NCBI GenBank assembly: GCA_036897525.1
Contig: JAYMTJ010000047.1
Coordinates: forward strand, 1-64,000
DNA length: 64,000 bases
Source of the DNA: Pelargonium x hortorum
Lineage: Eukaryota; Streptophyta; Magnoliopsida; Geraniales; Geraniaceae
Reading direction: 5' to 3'
The notes beneath the pieces are model-generated. The model saw only the letters and a program-made list of their open reading frames with translations, had not been told where the DNA came from and did no database searches. The translations under genes and the position numbers were made by a program. Positions 39,752 through 52,858 of this stretch are shown in pieces (position 1 is the stretch's first letter; every line of letters begins with the position of its first letter).

Positions 39752-42700
39752 TCCATGTCATGCATGAGGAAAGGCCCCCAATATAGTACCATACTCTGGA
39801 CGAGTTGCTATTAAAAATGCAAGCACAAGAATTAATATAATCCTCAAGATTTAGGCATAATAGCAAAGTAGCTAGAGGCGCTGTGAGCTAGGGAGTCCTC
39901 ATTAATATTCAAGGACTTTCTTCCTTGTATACCCGTAGTAATTACTGACACATGAGTCTCCAAAAACTCCTAAGGAAAAGAAAAGGTAACTAACCTCTTT
40001 CTGCTATACTTCGGCTATATATAAATTTGGATTGCTTTTGATGCCCCTAATTGCAAGGAGTTTTTTTTACTACATTTTATTAAATAGATATAAATTATCT
40101 ATTTAGAAGTCGTACTTGAGATCCGGATTTCTCTACTAGGAATATAGCACTCCAATATCAAAAAACATATTTAGAATGGATACACTTTTTTTTTCAAATG
40201 AAACTAAAGTTAGCAGGGACTAAAGCATTCAGGAAAAAAGGATACCTTATTTTTTTGTATAAAGGCATTCTTCACTAAACCCAAAAAGCATAAGCAGGTC
40301 CTCTAGCTACCTACAGGGAACCCCTTTGTTACTAATTAAAGCTTAGGATAATATTACTAAATCTATCTACTATAAAGGAGAAACAACACTTAGTGGGCTC
40401 TGTGAAGTGAAGATGCCCCACAAATACCTTAACTCAAAAAATTAAGGGCTAGATATAGGGAAGAGGCAGAGAGAAGTAGCTACTTGTGCTCAACTCCTTT
40501 GTGGTAACCGAAAGAACTACATAAATTCGGGGTTCCTATAGCTAAGAATTCCAATTTATCTCCACTGTTTTGTTTTATTAAAAAAACCCTTTATCTATCA
40601 AAAAGAGAGGGTGCTACATAACCCAACTTAGAACGGATCCTGTTGATTATCACCTCTCCTCTTGAATAATGACTCTCAAAGAAAGGTTGACTTACCCTGA
40701 CACATAGGGCATCCGTTTCCGGGGATCTATTTTAATACTAAAAACTTAAGGTCAACAGGCATTAAGAATTTTTTTCTTTAGGAGAGTCCCTTCGAATAAG
40801 AGCTTCCATATTACTTTATAGAGTATGCTCCTTTTTTTAGGTGCATTCTTAGTCGTGTACTGGCTGCAAAAAAGTGCTTTCATTAAGGATGCTTTGAAGC
40901 ATTTAAACGGCAACTCTCTAAAGCAAGGGAAAGGGAGCTCTATACCGGCGCACGTGTCTACTATACAAACAAATAAGATAAGCGGAATTTAGCCTTTCGA
41001 TCAACCAACTGTAAAAGACACATAAAGATTTTTAACTAAGAGTTGTATTATTCCTTTCGATTGCATTGTAACATACCCCTTTATTAATAGGTACCACTTC
41101 CCTTCGTTGACTTTTGTCTGCCTGGATAAACAACCTCGATAGGGTTGCATAAATCTATTTTAGTTTTCAGTATGGGACACTAAAAAGCCTCCGTAAGGAA
41201 GGATTGGCCCATTGTCTTACGTTTGTTAAAGAGTCCTTAATTAGGATTTACCGGAATAGTTAAGGGAGGGCCTTTCTCCTATTTCTTTTCTGGAGCGTAA
41301 ATACATAAAAAGGAATTCCTAAGAAAAGACCTCAGCGATACACATTTTTTTGTGTCTTTAATCTTAAGGAAGAATTATTGCTAAGAGGAAAGTGAAACCG
41401 GTATGCCTGGAGAAAACTTGAGAGATAAAACAGGAAAAGTTTAAACCCTTAGTGAGTACACCCTTGAAATATATGTCATAATGTAAAGAAAGGAGCATCC
41501 TACTTTTGCACTTGACTTTTGGGTTTTCACTAAATAGTGATGAGCAAGGTAAGAGGGAGCTATAGTCGAATAACAAGCCAGAACTGGGTTATACTCTGTA
41601 CTTTTAGATATCGGAAATACCTGGTAATATTCTTTTTCATATTCATAGTTTATTTCTTCTTGAAACAAGTTAGAGGATTAAAATCTAGCAAGGGAACCGC
41701 TATATAACAAGGGTCGTTGCTTATATAAGGTTAGTACGGAATACTACAGATATTTTCTTCGCGGGTAGCCTTTTATCTTATCTAGCTTTGCAGTGCCGAG
41801 ACTTTACAAAATGGGTCTAGTCTATCTAAAAGCCTAAAACAGAATTTTAAAAGGTTCTATTACTTTTCGTTATCAATTCGAAATGAGATACTCGGTGTTA
41901 TAGGGCTGCGCTGGTCTAGGCACTATATTAAACTCAAGTTACATCTATCTAAGGAGTGAAAAATAAGAATAAGTTAACATCTTTTAGGGTTTCTAAAAAT
42001 CTACACAGCCTTTAGTTACTTAGTTATTTGAGGATTCCTTAAGGTAAGCAAGATGTTTTCATTGGAAGAGCTACTTTTTGTATTTAGACAGGTTAATGTA
42101 AGCAATTTAATATTATATAATTGTAGGTTTTCGCTGTAAGGATTTACAGGATTAAAGAAGGTCCCCGGTATTCATAGATATGCGCGGGGGCTCCACGATG
42201 TAGTAGGCATTAAAAGTAAGGAGGGCTTAGAGAAAACGCATTCGTAAAGGGATCCCTGTGCTTTGGTATATGGATATATAAAGAAACAAATCCTATTGTT
42301 AATGGGTTACGTATAAAATTCCTTTTAATTGTAGCAGATCCCTGCCCTTAGTAAGTTTTACGCATTGAAATCCGAGATATGATATACTATTATATACAAA
42401 GAGACCGCATTTCACAAGGGATTTCTCATAGGTCAAACAAGCTCCAGTTATAGTCTCTAGATTTCTCTATTACTGTAAACTAGTAGGGGCCTTTTGTATT
42501 ATTTTCAATACTCTTTCTTAATTGTTAAGAAACTGCTTTTTTAAGAGCACTCGGGAGTAGATTAAAGACAGGACTAATAATTTGAGGTTAACGCGTATCC
42601 CTGGGTTGTATTCTTACTAATATTCCATAAGGGCATTTTGTAGGCAGTGCTCTTATAGACGGACGACTAAATACACGAACCCGCTTGGGTAAAGGAAGAA

Positions 42701-44547
42701 GATAAAGTAATACATAGTAAATTGATTAACAAACAGGTTAGCCATCTTCCCTAGTGAGTAAAGCAGCTTTGAGTTGATAAAGAATAGATTTTTTTTTTGT
42801 AATCTTAACCCGTTGACAAGGAAAACAATAAAAGGGTTTTATAAAGACAAAACACCATTCGCAGTGCAATCCCATTCCTTACGAAAGCATTTCATTTATG
42901 GGACTCTCCTGTTCTATATAGGCACTACTAGTCTATAGCCCGTCTTTACTAATAATATACAAATAGTGAAAAAATGACCTGCCATCAGGGGGTACTGGGG
43001 AGAAAAAGAAAGCTTTACTTTTCTAATTGGGGTTAAGCAATCGAAACTCGATATAAGCAAGAATTCTTTACAATATGAAGGTTCCTGCAACTCGAAACCC
43101 CTATAAAATGGCATCTTCTAAGGTAAGGAAAGTTAGCTGCCCCCTATCTTTTAATATAGTAAGGCGGGTTTAGTTCTAAATCTAAAGAAAGGTAGAACCC
43201 AGAAGAGTAGGACTCATGATACCGAGCTAGAGTCAGGCTTCTCAGAGGAGTTTGGGTTATAATAAAGCAGCAGGTCTAGGCAGTAAGGCATATGAAACAA
43301 GGCTGCGAAGTATACTATAAGGTATTCAGTACTATCATCAGACTATACTAAAGGACCCTTCAGTCAGGCAGAGTCACTATTACAAGACTCTACCGGGTTT
43401 CTTTCCTCCCATGTCAGGAACTACAGAGTACTTTTAGGAAGATAGCTTCGACTAAAGAACTCCTAATGAAATGAAGCTATTCCTATTCTTCTAATTCTTG
43501 TCTAGATCAGTCACTTCAAAATAGATGAAACTTTCATTTACATTTAAGGAAGACTTTGTTTTCGTACTATTCTTTTTGGATTCCTAGCTAAGGCCTTTCT
43601 CTCCCTAATCTACTCTATCCAGTTGAAAACCCCCTTTAAGCTACAAACTCTCTTAAGAAGTGAAAGCTCCTATCCTATCCTAAGTGAGAGAGTGATTACA
43701 AAGAATAGTGAAGGTCTAGCTCAGAGGGAAGCGATGATGCAGAAGCAGAGCAAACAAGTTTCGAAGACAAGAAGGGCAAATCAATAGCGAGTAAGTTAGG
43801 TAGAAATAAAGATTGGGTTATTCAGTAGGAGTCTTGTATTAGCAATCTTTCTAACGCTAACCCTTCTCTTTTCTATAGCAAGAACTGCCAAAAGGGAGAG
43901 ACCTTAACAAACTATATCTAATACTTAATTCACTATCTATATACTATAATAAAAGACTAATCAATTACTAAAGAACTCCATAACTAAGAGAATCCCTCTA
44001 TACATATACTTCTAACTTCTATAACTCTTTTCCTTCCTTACAATAAGAAGACTCATAACAGCAAGAGTAGACTCCCCTAAGTGAAGATAGAGAGGTCCTA
44101 CTATTAAAAAGACGGCTGTAGGAGCTCCAGTAGAGAACTCTAAAGCAAAAAGCCTTTAAGTAAATAGGGCTCCTCTTGTTTAGCACGCAATCTGGGCTAT
44201 TACGGGTTCTTTCTTCAAGATATAAAGAGGTTCAAGTAGACTTTGTTGAATTAGAGTCTTTTTTTATTAACTAGTTAAAAGGCATTTTTCCTGAATAAAA
44301 GTAAGGTTAGAAGTTTTCAAGTGATAAGAGCGTTCTTGGGTTTTTAGCGTATTACCCAGATTTCACAAGTTAGCTAGTTGTCTTTGTGCCGTTGAAAGTC
44401 TTAAATACGTCAAAGTTTTCAAGTTAGTTCCACTATGAGATTTTCTTTAGGTTTTGGATAGGAGCAAGTCAAGTAGGAGGTGGTGATACGTTTCCAGTCA
44501 ATTTGTTTTGGTAAAGACTGAGGGAAGTGTTGGGATCCTAAAAGTCT

Positions 44548-44586
44548 GGTACTTGAACCCCTGGATTGCCTGTATTCCGCAGCTAT
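44548..44586 (-). repeat. tRNA-like 3'-half relic, 44.5 kb copy
   Basis: This is a member of the same short family as 4529-4568. On the plus strand both share ACTTGAAC near one end and CCTGTATTCC then GCAGCTAT at the other, with a 2-bp length difference. On the minus strand it reads GCGGAATACAGG followed by a B-box-like GGGGTTCAAGTACC. No complete tRNA can be folded. Confidence 0.5.
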
Positions 44587-45561
44587 TTAAGGACAGTAAA
44601 TCAAAGGTAATAAAGGACTGGTTTCATACTCTATTCTAATCCAGTTACAGGCAGTCTCTATGTAATGAGTAAGGTAACAAGTCCAGGGACTTACTCTCCT
44701 TTTAGGGTATTCTCCTTAGTTAAACTCTCTCCTAGAAGGTTTCTAACTATTTGTAACTAAAAGAAGTTCCTGAAACCGGGTTTTTTATTTTCTTAATAGA
44801 AGTGCTCTAAATAGGAAAGGAAAAGCTTTAAAACCCCAAGAGGAGCCTAGTTAAGGGCGGAGGTATTATTAAACGACAAGGTCTAGGTAAGAGGGTTGTC
44901 TAATAATATGTATAATTATAAAAGGAAATCTGTTATGATTAAGTAAGAGTCAGGCTATCAAGATAGAGAAGGGAGCCTCTAGTACAGGAAACTGTTTCCT
45001 CGATTTCAGTCCTGATTTTTGCCTGTTTTGTAACCCTGATTTATGACCCAAAAAGTCTAGCTAAACCCTAAGAAATTGATAGTAACTAAAGCCCCCTTTA
45101 ATTTAAGGATTCCGTTCTCTTTGTCGTTTCTTGAAAGCACTTCCCTTTTCATTTTAATGTCACATGTAGTGTCTTCCTTGCAGTTTAGTTAGAAGGTTAC
45201 CCGCCGTATACAAGCAAGAAAAGGTTACCCGGTTTCTTAATAGCCTTATTTTTTTAAAGTAATTCTGAAATAGTAAACCAAGAGCTTCAAAAAAGGCCCC
45301 ACTGGGTATCTAAAACTAAGGATACCTCCTATAAGTCAGTCACTTTGATATGGGTTTGCTTTAACAGGGATTTCCTGCTATTTACTTTTTAATGTGTAAG
45401 ATTTTATTCCTGAATTTTAAGTTTAATTTAAAGTACGGTGTAGTAAAAGTGAAAAGTAGTCCTTCAACTCTCCTTTTGTCGGGGACTCCTTATTTATTAA
45501 AAGTATTGTATTGGCTTAACTAGAAATTCTATACAATACATAACTACCTACTAACAACTAT

Positions 45562-45587
45562 CTAGTATAATCTCCTAGTATAATCTC
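45562..45587. repeat. 13-bp tandem duplication
   Basis: CTAGTATAATCTC occurs twice, head to tail and without mismatch, in a pyrimidine-rich stretch. It is a probable slippage event. Confidence 0.8.
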
Positions 45588-47083
45588 ATAGCTACACTAT
45601 ATAGAACCCATTATTAACTTACTCTTATAACTCTATAACTCACTAGCTACCTAAAAGGAAGACTGTCTTAGCTTACGTACCTGTTTACCCTATTAGTATT
45701 GGCTAGCCTCCCTTACATCCCTTCTAAGCCTTATGTTAGTGAAGTCTCCTGCTCCTACGCCTACTCCTAATCCATGTTAATATGTTATCAGAATAAACTC
45801 TTGCTGTTACAACGACTTTCCTCCGCTAACGCTGCAGTCGGTAAGCTGGATACTCTCTTGCTCTATTAAGGTTTCGAGCCTCTCTATCAATAAGCTGCAA
45901 AAGGCATTGAGGGAGTGGAGTACACCTGAGCAAACTAAGCCACTGCTACTTACACTCTTTCAGTTAAGTGAACTGACTTGAACCCTCGAGCCCCCTTTCT
46001 TTCTAGACTTGGTTTAACAATTACGGAAGCGATGTCTCAGCTATTTACAAGTTCTCTGTTTATAGAGTATGCCACCCTTTTTGATTCACACACAAGATCT
46101 CCGGACTCTTTCTTTATCGTAAACTTTAGAAAGGTTACTTTTTTAAAACTCGATACCGATTATAGATCCAGCCTTCAACAATTCTTATAATTCCCGGTAA
46201 AGAGCTGTCCTTTTGAGGGGAATTCCTTAGACTTTTCTTGATTTTTGGTATAAGGGAGCCCTACTTTTTCTATAACCGGATACCAATTCTATAAACAAAA
46301 CCGGGTTTTTATGGGTTTTGCTATAGAGCGAGCATCCCTTTTTCTATCTCAATTTGGGAGGAATCTTGGGGAGTTTTATGGTATAGGTACTGATCAGATA
46401 GATAGATATAGCGGCTAGTGAAGGTGGTATGAAGATACAGAATACAAGTCAAAGTCTATCTCTTCAGGGTATACAAAAAGGGGCTTTTTTTAGTCTAAAA
46501 AGAGGTCCTTAAAGAAAGACGGGGTCTTAGTGAGGCTCAATAGTAGGAGTCTGCTTACCTTTTCTGGATTCTATATAAGAAATGAATACAAGTTATGGGG
46601 TTAGGGAAGTGCCTCTTTCAAAGCAAGTCAAAGAGTTCTATTCAAGGTTAACGAGACTGGGGCTTTAGTAGTAGTAAGCGGGGCGATGAGTACCGGTCTA
46701 TTCTGCTAAGGAGGCTAGCTATCTTTCCTAGGTGTTTCGGGTTACGAGAGCTTTTGATAGGTTCTAATAGGAGAGGTTTTTCAATTCAAGAGTGGGGATA
46801 TTCCGACTCAGGCTTTCAAGAGTTTGAGCAAGTCAGTAAAAGCGGTAGGCGCTGGCTATAAGGATCTTACCGGGTATCGGTCTAGATAAAAAGGACTCAA
46901 CTCAGTCAAGCTATATCCCGAGAGGTCTCCCGATTTGGTTCATCAGAGTACAGGTACAGAATCCAAGTAGTTACCAAGCAAAAATTTTTGGGGGTTATAA
47001 AGTTTTACACTTCTCGATAATCCAAAAGAGAGAAAAGAGGCAGTATATTTAGTTAGTTTAGTCATTTTGTAGTATTTTAGTAT

Positions 47084-47133
47084 GGTAGTTGAACTCGTGC
47101 ACTCCTGTCTTACGGTTACGGTATTCCGGTTAT
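47084..47133 (-). repeat. tRNA-like 3'-half relic, 47.1 kb copy
   Basis: This is a third, longer member of the 4.5 and 44.5 kb family. It keeps GTTGAACTCGTG at one end and GGTATTCCGGTTAT at the other, with about 11 extra bases between them. It is a decayed copy and not a functional RNA. Confidence 0.4.
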
Positions 47134-49556
47134 GGGTACTCAGTAAGATATGGGATGCTTGAGACTCGATCAAAGGTTCCCTGTGTAAGGTACAGTTAGT
47201 TTCAATAGGAGTTTCCTATGCGTTAGTTTTGAATGCTGTAAAATCGGCAGTCTAACTTCCATTTTTGTGCGAAAGAGTTCCTTTAGGTTTAGGGTGTAAT
47301 AGTATTTTCATGCATAGGGAGTCCCTTTTTTTTCCTTTTCTTTAATGGATAGCGTTTCTAATTACACCTCACAGACAGGGATTTCTAAAGCACAAAGAGC
47401 TAATCTATTCTGGTAAAGCAGGTCCTTGAAAATAAACAAGGTCCAAAGAGGCCTAGGTATAATGGGGAACCTTAATCGGTACTCGAACTATAAGTCATGG
47501 ATATTCTAGGTATTGTATATAATACCAAAGCCTTCCTATTAGCTTTTACTGGAAATTGTTTGGTTAAGTAGTTGCTTAGAGGATAATGTACCCTTTCCTT
47601 TGGTGGGCTCATTCTTTTATAGTGAGTTTTGGTATTCTTATAAGAAAGAGAATTTTGCTATCTGAGGGTTTTAAAAGTCTTTTACTTCAAAGTAGAATCT
47701 TGTATCCCTATAACCTTTCAGTCAGTAGGTTCAGCTTAGCATTTCTAGGAGGGCCTTTTCTTTAGTTTATAAGAAAATTGGTTTTGCAAGAGATAGAAGG
47801 TATGAGTTTTCCTCTTGTCAGGTATATCAGATTCACTGGAAAGCAAAGTAAGACATTCAAAAGATAAGAAAGATTTGTGTTAAATAGGTTGAATGCCACT
47901 CTCAAAGCTGTAGATAATGGGCATTCTAGGTATAAGTTTTGGCATGATCTGGTTTCGTCTGTACTCCCTTTTCTTATCTTATTGGCCTGCTCCTAGGTCT
48001 TAAGTGTAAATAGATCCAAGACTTTTGAACCGACGGTTCCCTTTAGAGCCTACTCAACTATATAAAGCTTCCGTGCCTCCTTCTATTGCTACTCCTTTTT
48101 TCTAACCAAGAAACTAATGAATACAAAAGTCAGTAACAAACTAAGACAAGAACTCCTAGCTGCACTATAAGACAAAAGCCCCAACGCTAACAACAGGAAG
48201 TCCAATAAAAGAGGATTTTTAGAAAGATTTAGAAGAGTGTATCCTAAGTAAGACTCCATAAATAAGATTCCTTATAACTTAATGACTTTCTTATAGATCT
48301 GCCCCTTTGGGGACCTTTCCGGCCAAGCTTTATCTATCATGTTTTTGTTCGCTAACTTTTAGCATATTATTAGGGTAAGGGGCTTCCGGCTCTCGTAGTT
48401 TCTTTAAAATAAAAGTCTTGTGTGTTCTATCGAAAGCGTAAAGTTCTTCCTTACACAACACAAGGTAAATGCCCCGAAAAGATTATTTATAACAAGTTAA
48501 GCGTCTCGTCCTATAAATCCTATTTAAATAAAAAAGGAGTACTATTACTTTTCTTTTAGTATCAGTAAGCTAGGTATTACTTGAGATGTTTCATTGAAAA
48601 AAAATCTTTAAGTTTAAGATTAGGTGCTTTTCAGATCTCCTTCTGAGTAGAGTGACTCTGTAAATCTACGCCTGGGATTTATTTAACTAGATTCTTGATA
48701 TGGTATATCCGCGCAATCCTGGAGGAAACCAACCCCTAAAGAGATTTCTTTCGTATAAAAACTGCTTTATCTTACCCTTTTTGTATACCACTTAGGTTAG
48801 GACTTCTGAGAGGAGAGAGGTGTTGCACAAATTAATGTAAATGAGGTGCTCATATTCTTTCTTAATAATGAACAAATTAAGGGATTTTTAGATATCTGGA
48901 TCCTTTAATTGGATTCGAAGAGGTGTCAAAAAAGCATAGTTACTAAACTTCTGCTGTCTAAAAAGAAAGCATCCCTAAGGAGGCTTGTAAAGTTGAAATT
49001 AAAAAGTTCTTTGGACCCTCTCTCCTTTCTTGGTACAATCCTCCTAAAAAGAAAATGCTCCTTAACTCCGGGAACTTTTACAAAAGAATAGCATAATCTC
49101 CAAAGTTAAATCGCTCCCAATTATTCAAATTATTTACAACTTTTTAAAATGAAAATACTAGGGAAAATGACATACTTTTTTTTCGTTTCGTTTACTCCTT
49201 TGAATGGTTAATAAAAAAAGGTCCCTGCTAATTTATATTACGTTTGATACAACTTCTTCTAATATATATAGGATACTTAATTTATCTACAAGTCTTTTCT
49301 AGTGCTTCACTACACATTTTAATAGTGATAGTACAATACCGAATTAGAAAGGGGGATTCCTTAAAACTTCGAGGTTAAACTTAGTGGATAAACAGCACTC
49401 AAGCAAGAATCTGACGCGTTAGAAATCTTTTATTCTTGCTTTGCTACTATTCTGTAGTATTAATATATTCTTTGTAATTCTTTATGCTGCATTTCCCTGC
49501 GTACTACTCTATCTATAGTAAACTCCTCTTGAGGGTTACTCGAAATGGCAAGAGGG

Positions 49557-49576
49557 CTTATATGAACTTATATGAA
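49557..49576. repeat. 10-bp tandem duplication
   Basis: CTTATATGAA occurs twice, head to tail and without mismatch. Confidence 0.8.
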
Positions 49577-51763
49577 AAGGCCTCTTGATATTACCAAAAA
49601 GTCAAAATTCTACAAATCGGTAGGTTACATACAAGTTAATAGCTCGTTTTCGGTACACCACGGATACACTTTTCAGAAACAAGCTTTCACGAAAAAGCAT
49701 AAACCGCGAAATAACCCTTAGGTAATACCTATAAATCTATAAAGCTTCAATCAAGGAAAGCCTATCAAACACAGATGCCGGTGTACCCCTGTTATACTTG
49801 ACTTGTGTTTATCTACTTATCGAACCCATTAAATTCAATTCCAATTGTTCAGTTGAATACATCCCAAATTTGTACAAGAAACCTGCCCAACTCGATGCTT
49901 TGAACCTATGGTTTGTCAGAACTCTCTACTCTGTTTTATTGAATGAAAGAAGTTTACTAATATTTCACTTTTCGTAATGTTTTAGGAGTAGGCTTGAATT
50001 GAATGCATACATCTTGCAATTTTGCTCGACTATAACACGGAGTTACTGAATCCTTTATTTCTCCATATATAATACCCACACACAAAACCCAAGTTATCGG
50101 TAACGAATAAGGAAGGAGTCTTCTTTTAAACATCGAAGTTTTCTCCGGTTCAGTTAATACCTAATTAAATTAAGAGTCGGTCTCCTAGTAAAGTAAGAGA
50201 GTCCCTCAAAAACATAAAAGTTGGAGCTTTGTGATAACAGATCGAGTACAAGCCTGTCTAAAATCAAAAAGTCTAGCAGGGGGATATCCCCAGCTGTTTT
50301 GTGTAGACTACTCTACTGTTAGTAAAATAAAAGGCCTTGTAAAGAGAAAATAGAGGAATTTATAAAAGTTTTTTTTACAGGTTAAAGGGCATCCAACACT
50401 CAAGAAAAAAGGTTTCAATTAAGGGTGCTAGTTTTCGACTTAAAGTCCCTTTTACCGCCTCGGTTCATGAGCAGGCGCATTTCCTTGAATTCCGCAGTGC
50501 CGCGTACTTGACTGTACTGTAGATCCAAAAAGGAAAATCGCTAGCTAAGGAACTCCTTCCTTGTATCTTAACTCTATTCTAGTTTTACCTTAGATTACCT
50601 ATCTGGAATTACCCCTAATTCGCAGCCCTAATATTTCCAATCCAAAACCAGGCTGCTCTCCTTTGTTTGGAGCTACGATATAATAAAGAGGTTTATATTG
50701 ACTATATCCAGATCATTTTTTGCTTTATAGATTAAAATTTAAAGCTTAACTAGGACCAAAACGCTTTTACTTAGCAAATAGTAGGTTTGACTATCTACTA
50801 GCACTAAACTTCAAACAAACTAGAAACAGCTCCTAGAAACCTAATCTCTAAAAGGTAACTTTTTTTCAGAAAGCCAGAAGAGGACGTATGAAAGAAAGAA
50901 GCATCCCTTCTAGATGGAAAGCCTTACTATAAACTGACAAAAGAATACCAGAGACAACTATAGACTACTATTACTTCTTTGAATCCCTTTAGAATACACT
51001 GACTGACTAGAAACAGAAGCTAATAAACGCTTGCTCATGAAATTCCTTTGTAGTAGTCCTCGGGTTCTAAATTAAATAGGCATCCCCACGCGGGAAAGTA
51101 GATATTTAGTGTTCCTAGAGAAAGCGCAAACAGGCTCTTTATCTAGACTTTAACGGGGTTTACTTCAGAGAGGGTCCACCCGGACTTTTCCAGAGAAATA
51201 TATAGTAGGACCCCCTTTTTTTAGGGTGCTCTAGGTCAGAATAGAATAAGGGAAACTCGTAAACGGATATCTTCCCTCTCACCCTCCTTTAGAAAGAAGT
51301 AGTACTATAATAAAAGACTGGACAAGAGCCATTTAAAGAATTATGCGTGCTATGGAGGTTTCTATCTTTTAGTCGCTTTTGTAACGATATGTTACACTAG
51401 ATTACGTACCTTAGATTAGAGCTTGGCTATTTTTAATTAAAAGGACGAATACTCTCTCTTATGCAATTACTACAAAGAATACTTATGGGCAAGAATATGA
51501 GTGAGGAGAGAAGTTAATACTATAAAGGAGTCCCTTTCCGTGAAGCTATAATGGGTTTGTGTCTGGTTCTTTTATACACATTCTACTTCATTCAACGAGC
51601 AAGCATAATTAACCGGGTGTAGAGCTAAAGTACAGGAAAAGTGAGGGCTCTAAGATATTGATATTTGAAAAGATCCCCGTAATTTTCATTTTAGAGCGCA
51701 GATAAGTTTCAGTCGTGATTCCAAATAACTCATATAAGTAGATCGGTATCTAACTAAGTATAA

Positions 51764-51888
51764 CCAAGAGAACAGGATTCGAACCTAAGAGCACTGATTT
51801 CAAGCAGACTTTGATTTACCGAAGGCCGAAGTAGTTAATTGTAGTCGACTAACAGGCGCCTGACCATACTCTGCCACTTAACTTCTCA
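51764..51888 (-). pseudogene. Decayed tRNA with expanded interior
   Basis: On the minus strand an A-box-like segment (AGTTAAGTGGCAGAGTATGG) is followed about 90 nt later by a good B-box (CTTAGGTTCGAATCCTG). Between them lies CTGCTTGAAATCAG, whose CTTGAAA loop would present UGA (serine), but its stem is only three pairs. A 10-bp palindrome (CAGGCGCCTG) and TAGTCGACTA occupy the expanded D-to-anticodon region. The acceptor strands do not pair. I read it as a dead tRNA copy carrying an insertion. A trnS-like origin is a guess. Confidence 0.45.
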
Positions 51889-52835
51889 GTAGGAAAGTCA
51901 CCAAGTAAAACTTCTTTATGCAAAATCTACGGACATCATTCGAAATTTTAGGACCTAATTTTTTAAGACTTTGTTCTAAAAAATGTAGAAGAGGTTAGAG
52001 GGGGCAACCCTTTACTCCGGTAGAAAAAGGGACAATGAATATCGATCAGGAAAGAGTCATTACGCTTTTCTTTTGGTTAGTAGGGAAGGGATCTAGAAGG
52101 GATTCTAACTAGACGACACCTTTTTGGGTAGATAGGATGACGAAAGGAAACTTTGGGTACAAGTTCAAAATTCGGACAAGAAATACATTTTCAAGGATTT
52201 TCTTCAAAATTGTTTATATAATATTCCGAGATTAAGTTCCCTTGTTATAGCTGGAAAGCATAGTGTATCCCATTCCCTTAAGCTGAACTCTTCTGTAGGT
52301 AAGGAAGCGCTTCGAATTGAAAAACCGAGGGTTCAAGTTGCGTTAATCGCAGTCAAGATCTAGCTTTTCAGAAGGAGTCTAGTAATCATTAGTGGAAGAG
52401 ATTTAGCCTTTGAATTTTGAAACCCGATTATCTAAGAAAAACAGCCTAATTTATTGGTCCAAGAAACAGATAATGAAAAAAGATCCTACTAAGCTGGAAT
52501 TGAACTCAAAAAATCAGTAGAAGTTTCCTTCGCAGGTTTTTCCGTAATTCCTTTTTGGCGCTTCTTACCATATATATTCGTAACTCAGAGCTTTCTTTTC
52601 TTAATCTGAAATTATAGACTTCTTCTTATTGACTGATTTGTTACTGACTTGTTGTTTGTTTAGTCTTAGCTGCGCTGCTCACTAAAACAAAAGAAATAGA
52701 ACTACAAGACAAGGAGCTCCTCTATAGAATCCTATCCGTAGATGGTATCGCATGAGTATTTTAAGAGGAAAAAGGCTAGATTCTAAAAAGTGAAATTCTA
52801 TTCTTTTTTTATGGATTTCCCAACCCTGTCCATTG

Positions 52836-52858
52836 AGGTACTTTTCAGGTTGTACCAA
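52836..52858. repeat. 23-bp dispersed repeat, copy 2
   Basis: This copy is identical over 23 bp to 19823-19845, in the same orientation, with the same GGTAC/GTACC stem potential. Flanks on both sides differ immediately. Confidence 0.8.

Larger units (their letters stand above)
31955..51763. other. Gene-free stretch
   Basis: No gene is recognised over almost 20 kb downstream of nad4L. Open frames of 60-76 codons show no family motif. Small repeats inside (34.9, 39.7, 44.5, 45.6, 47.1, 49.6 kb) are listed separately. A weak tRNA-like B-box near 36.8 kb and another near 33.85 kb were too degenerate to call. Confidence 0.6.

Noticed and set aside
49900-49950. ATAGGTTC-like box on the minus strand, reminiscent of trnP
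   Set aside because: Only one box matches. The rest of the tRNA order is absent.
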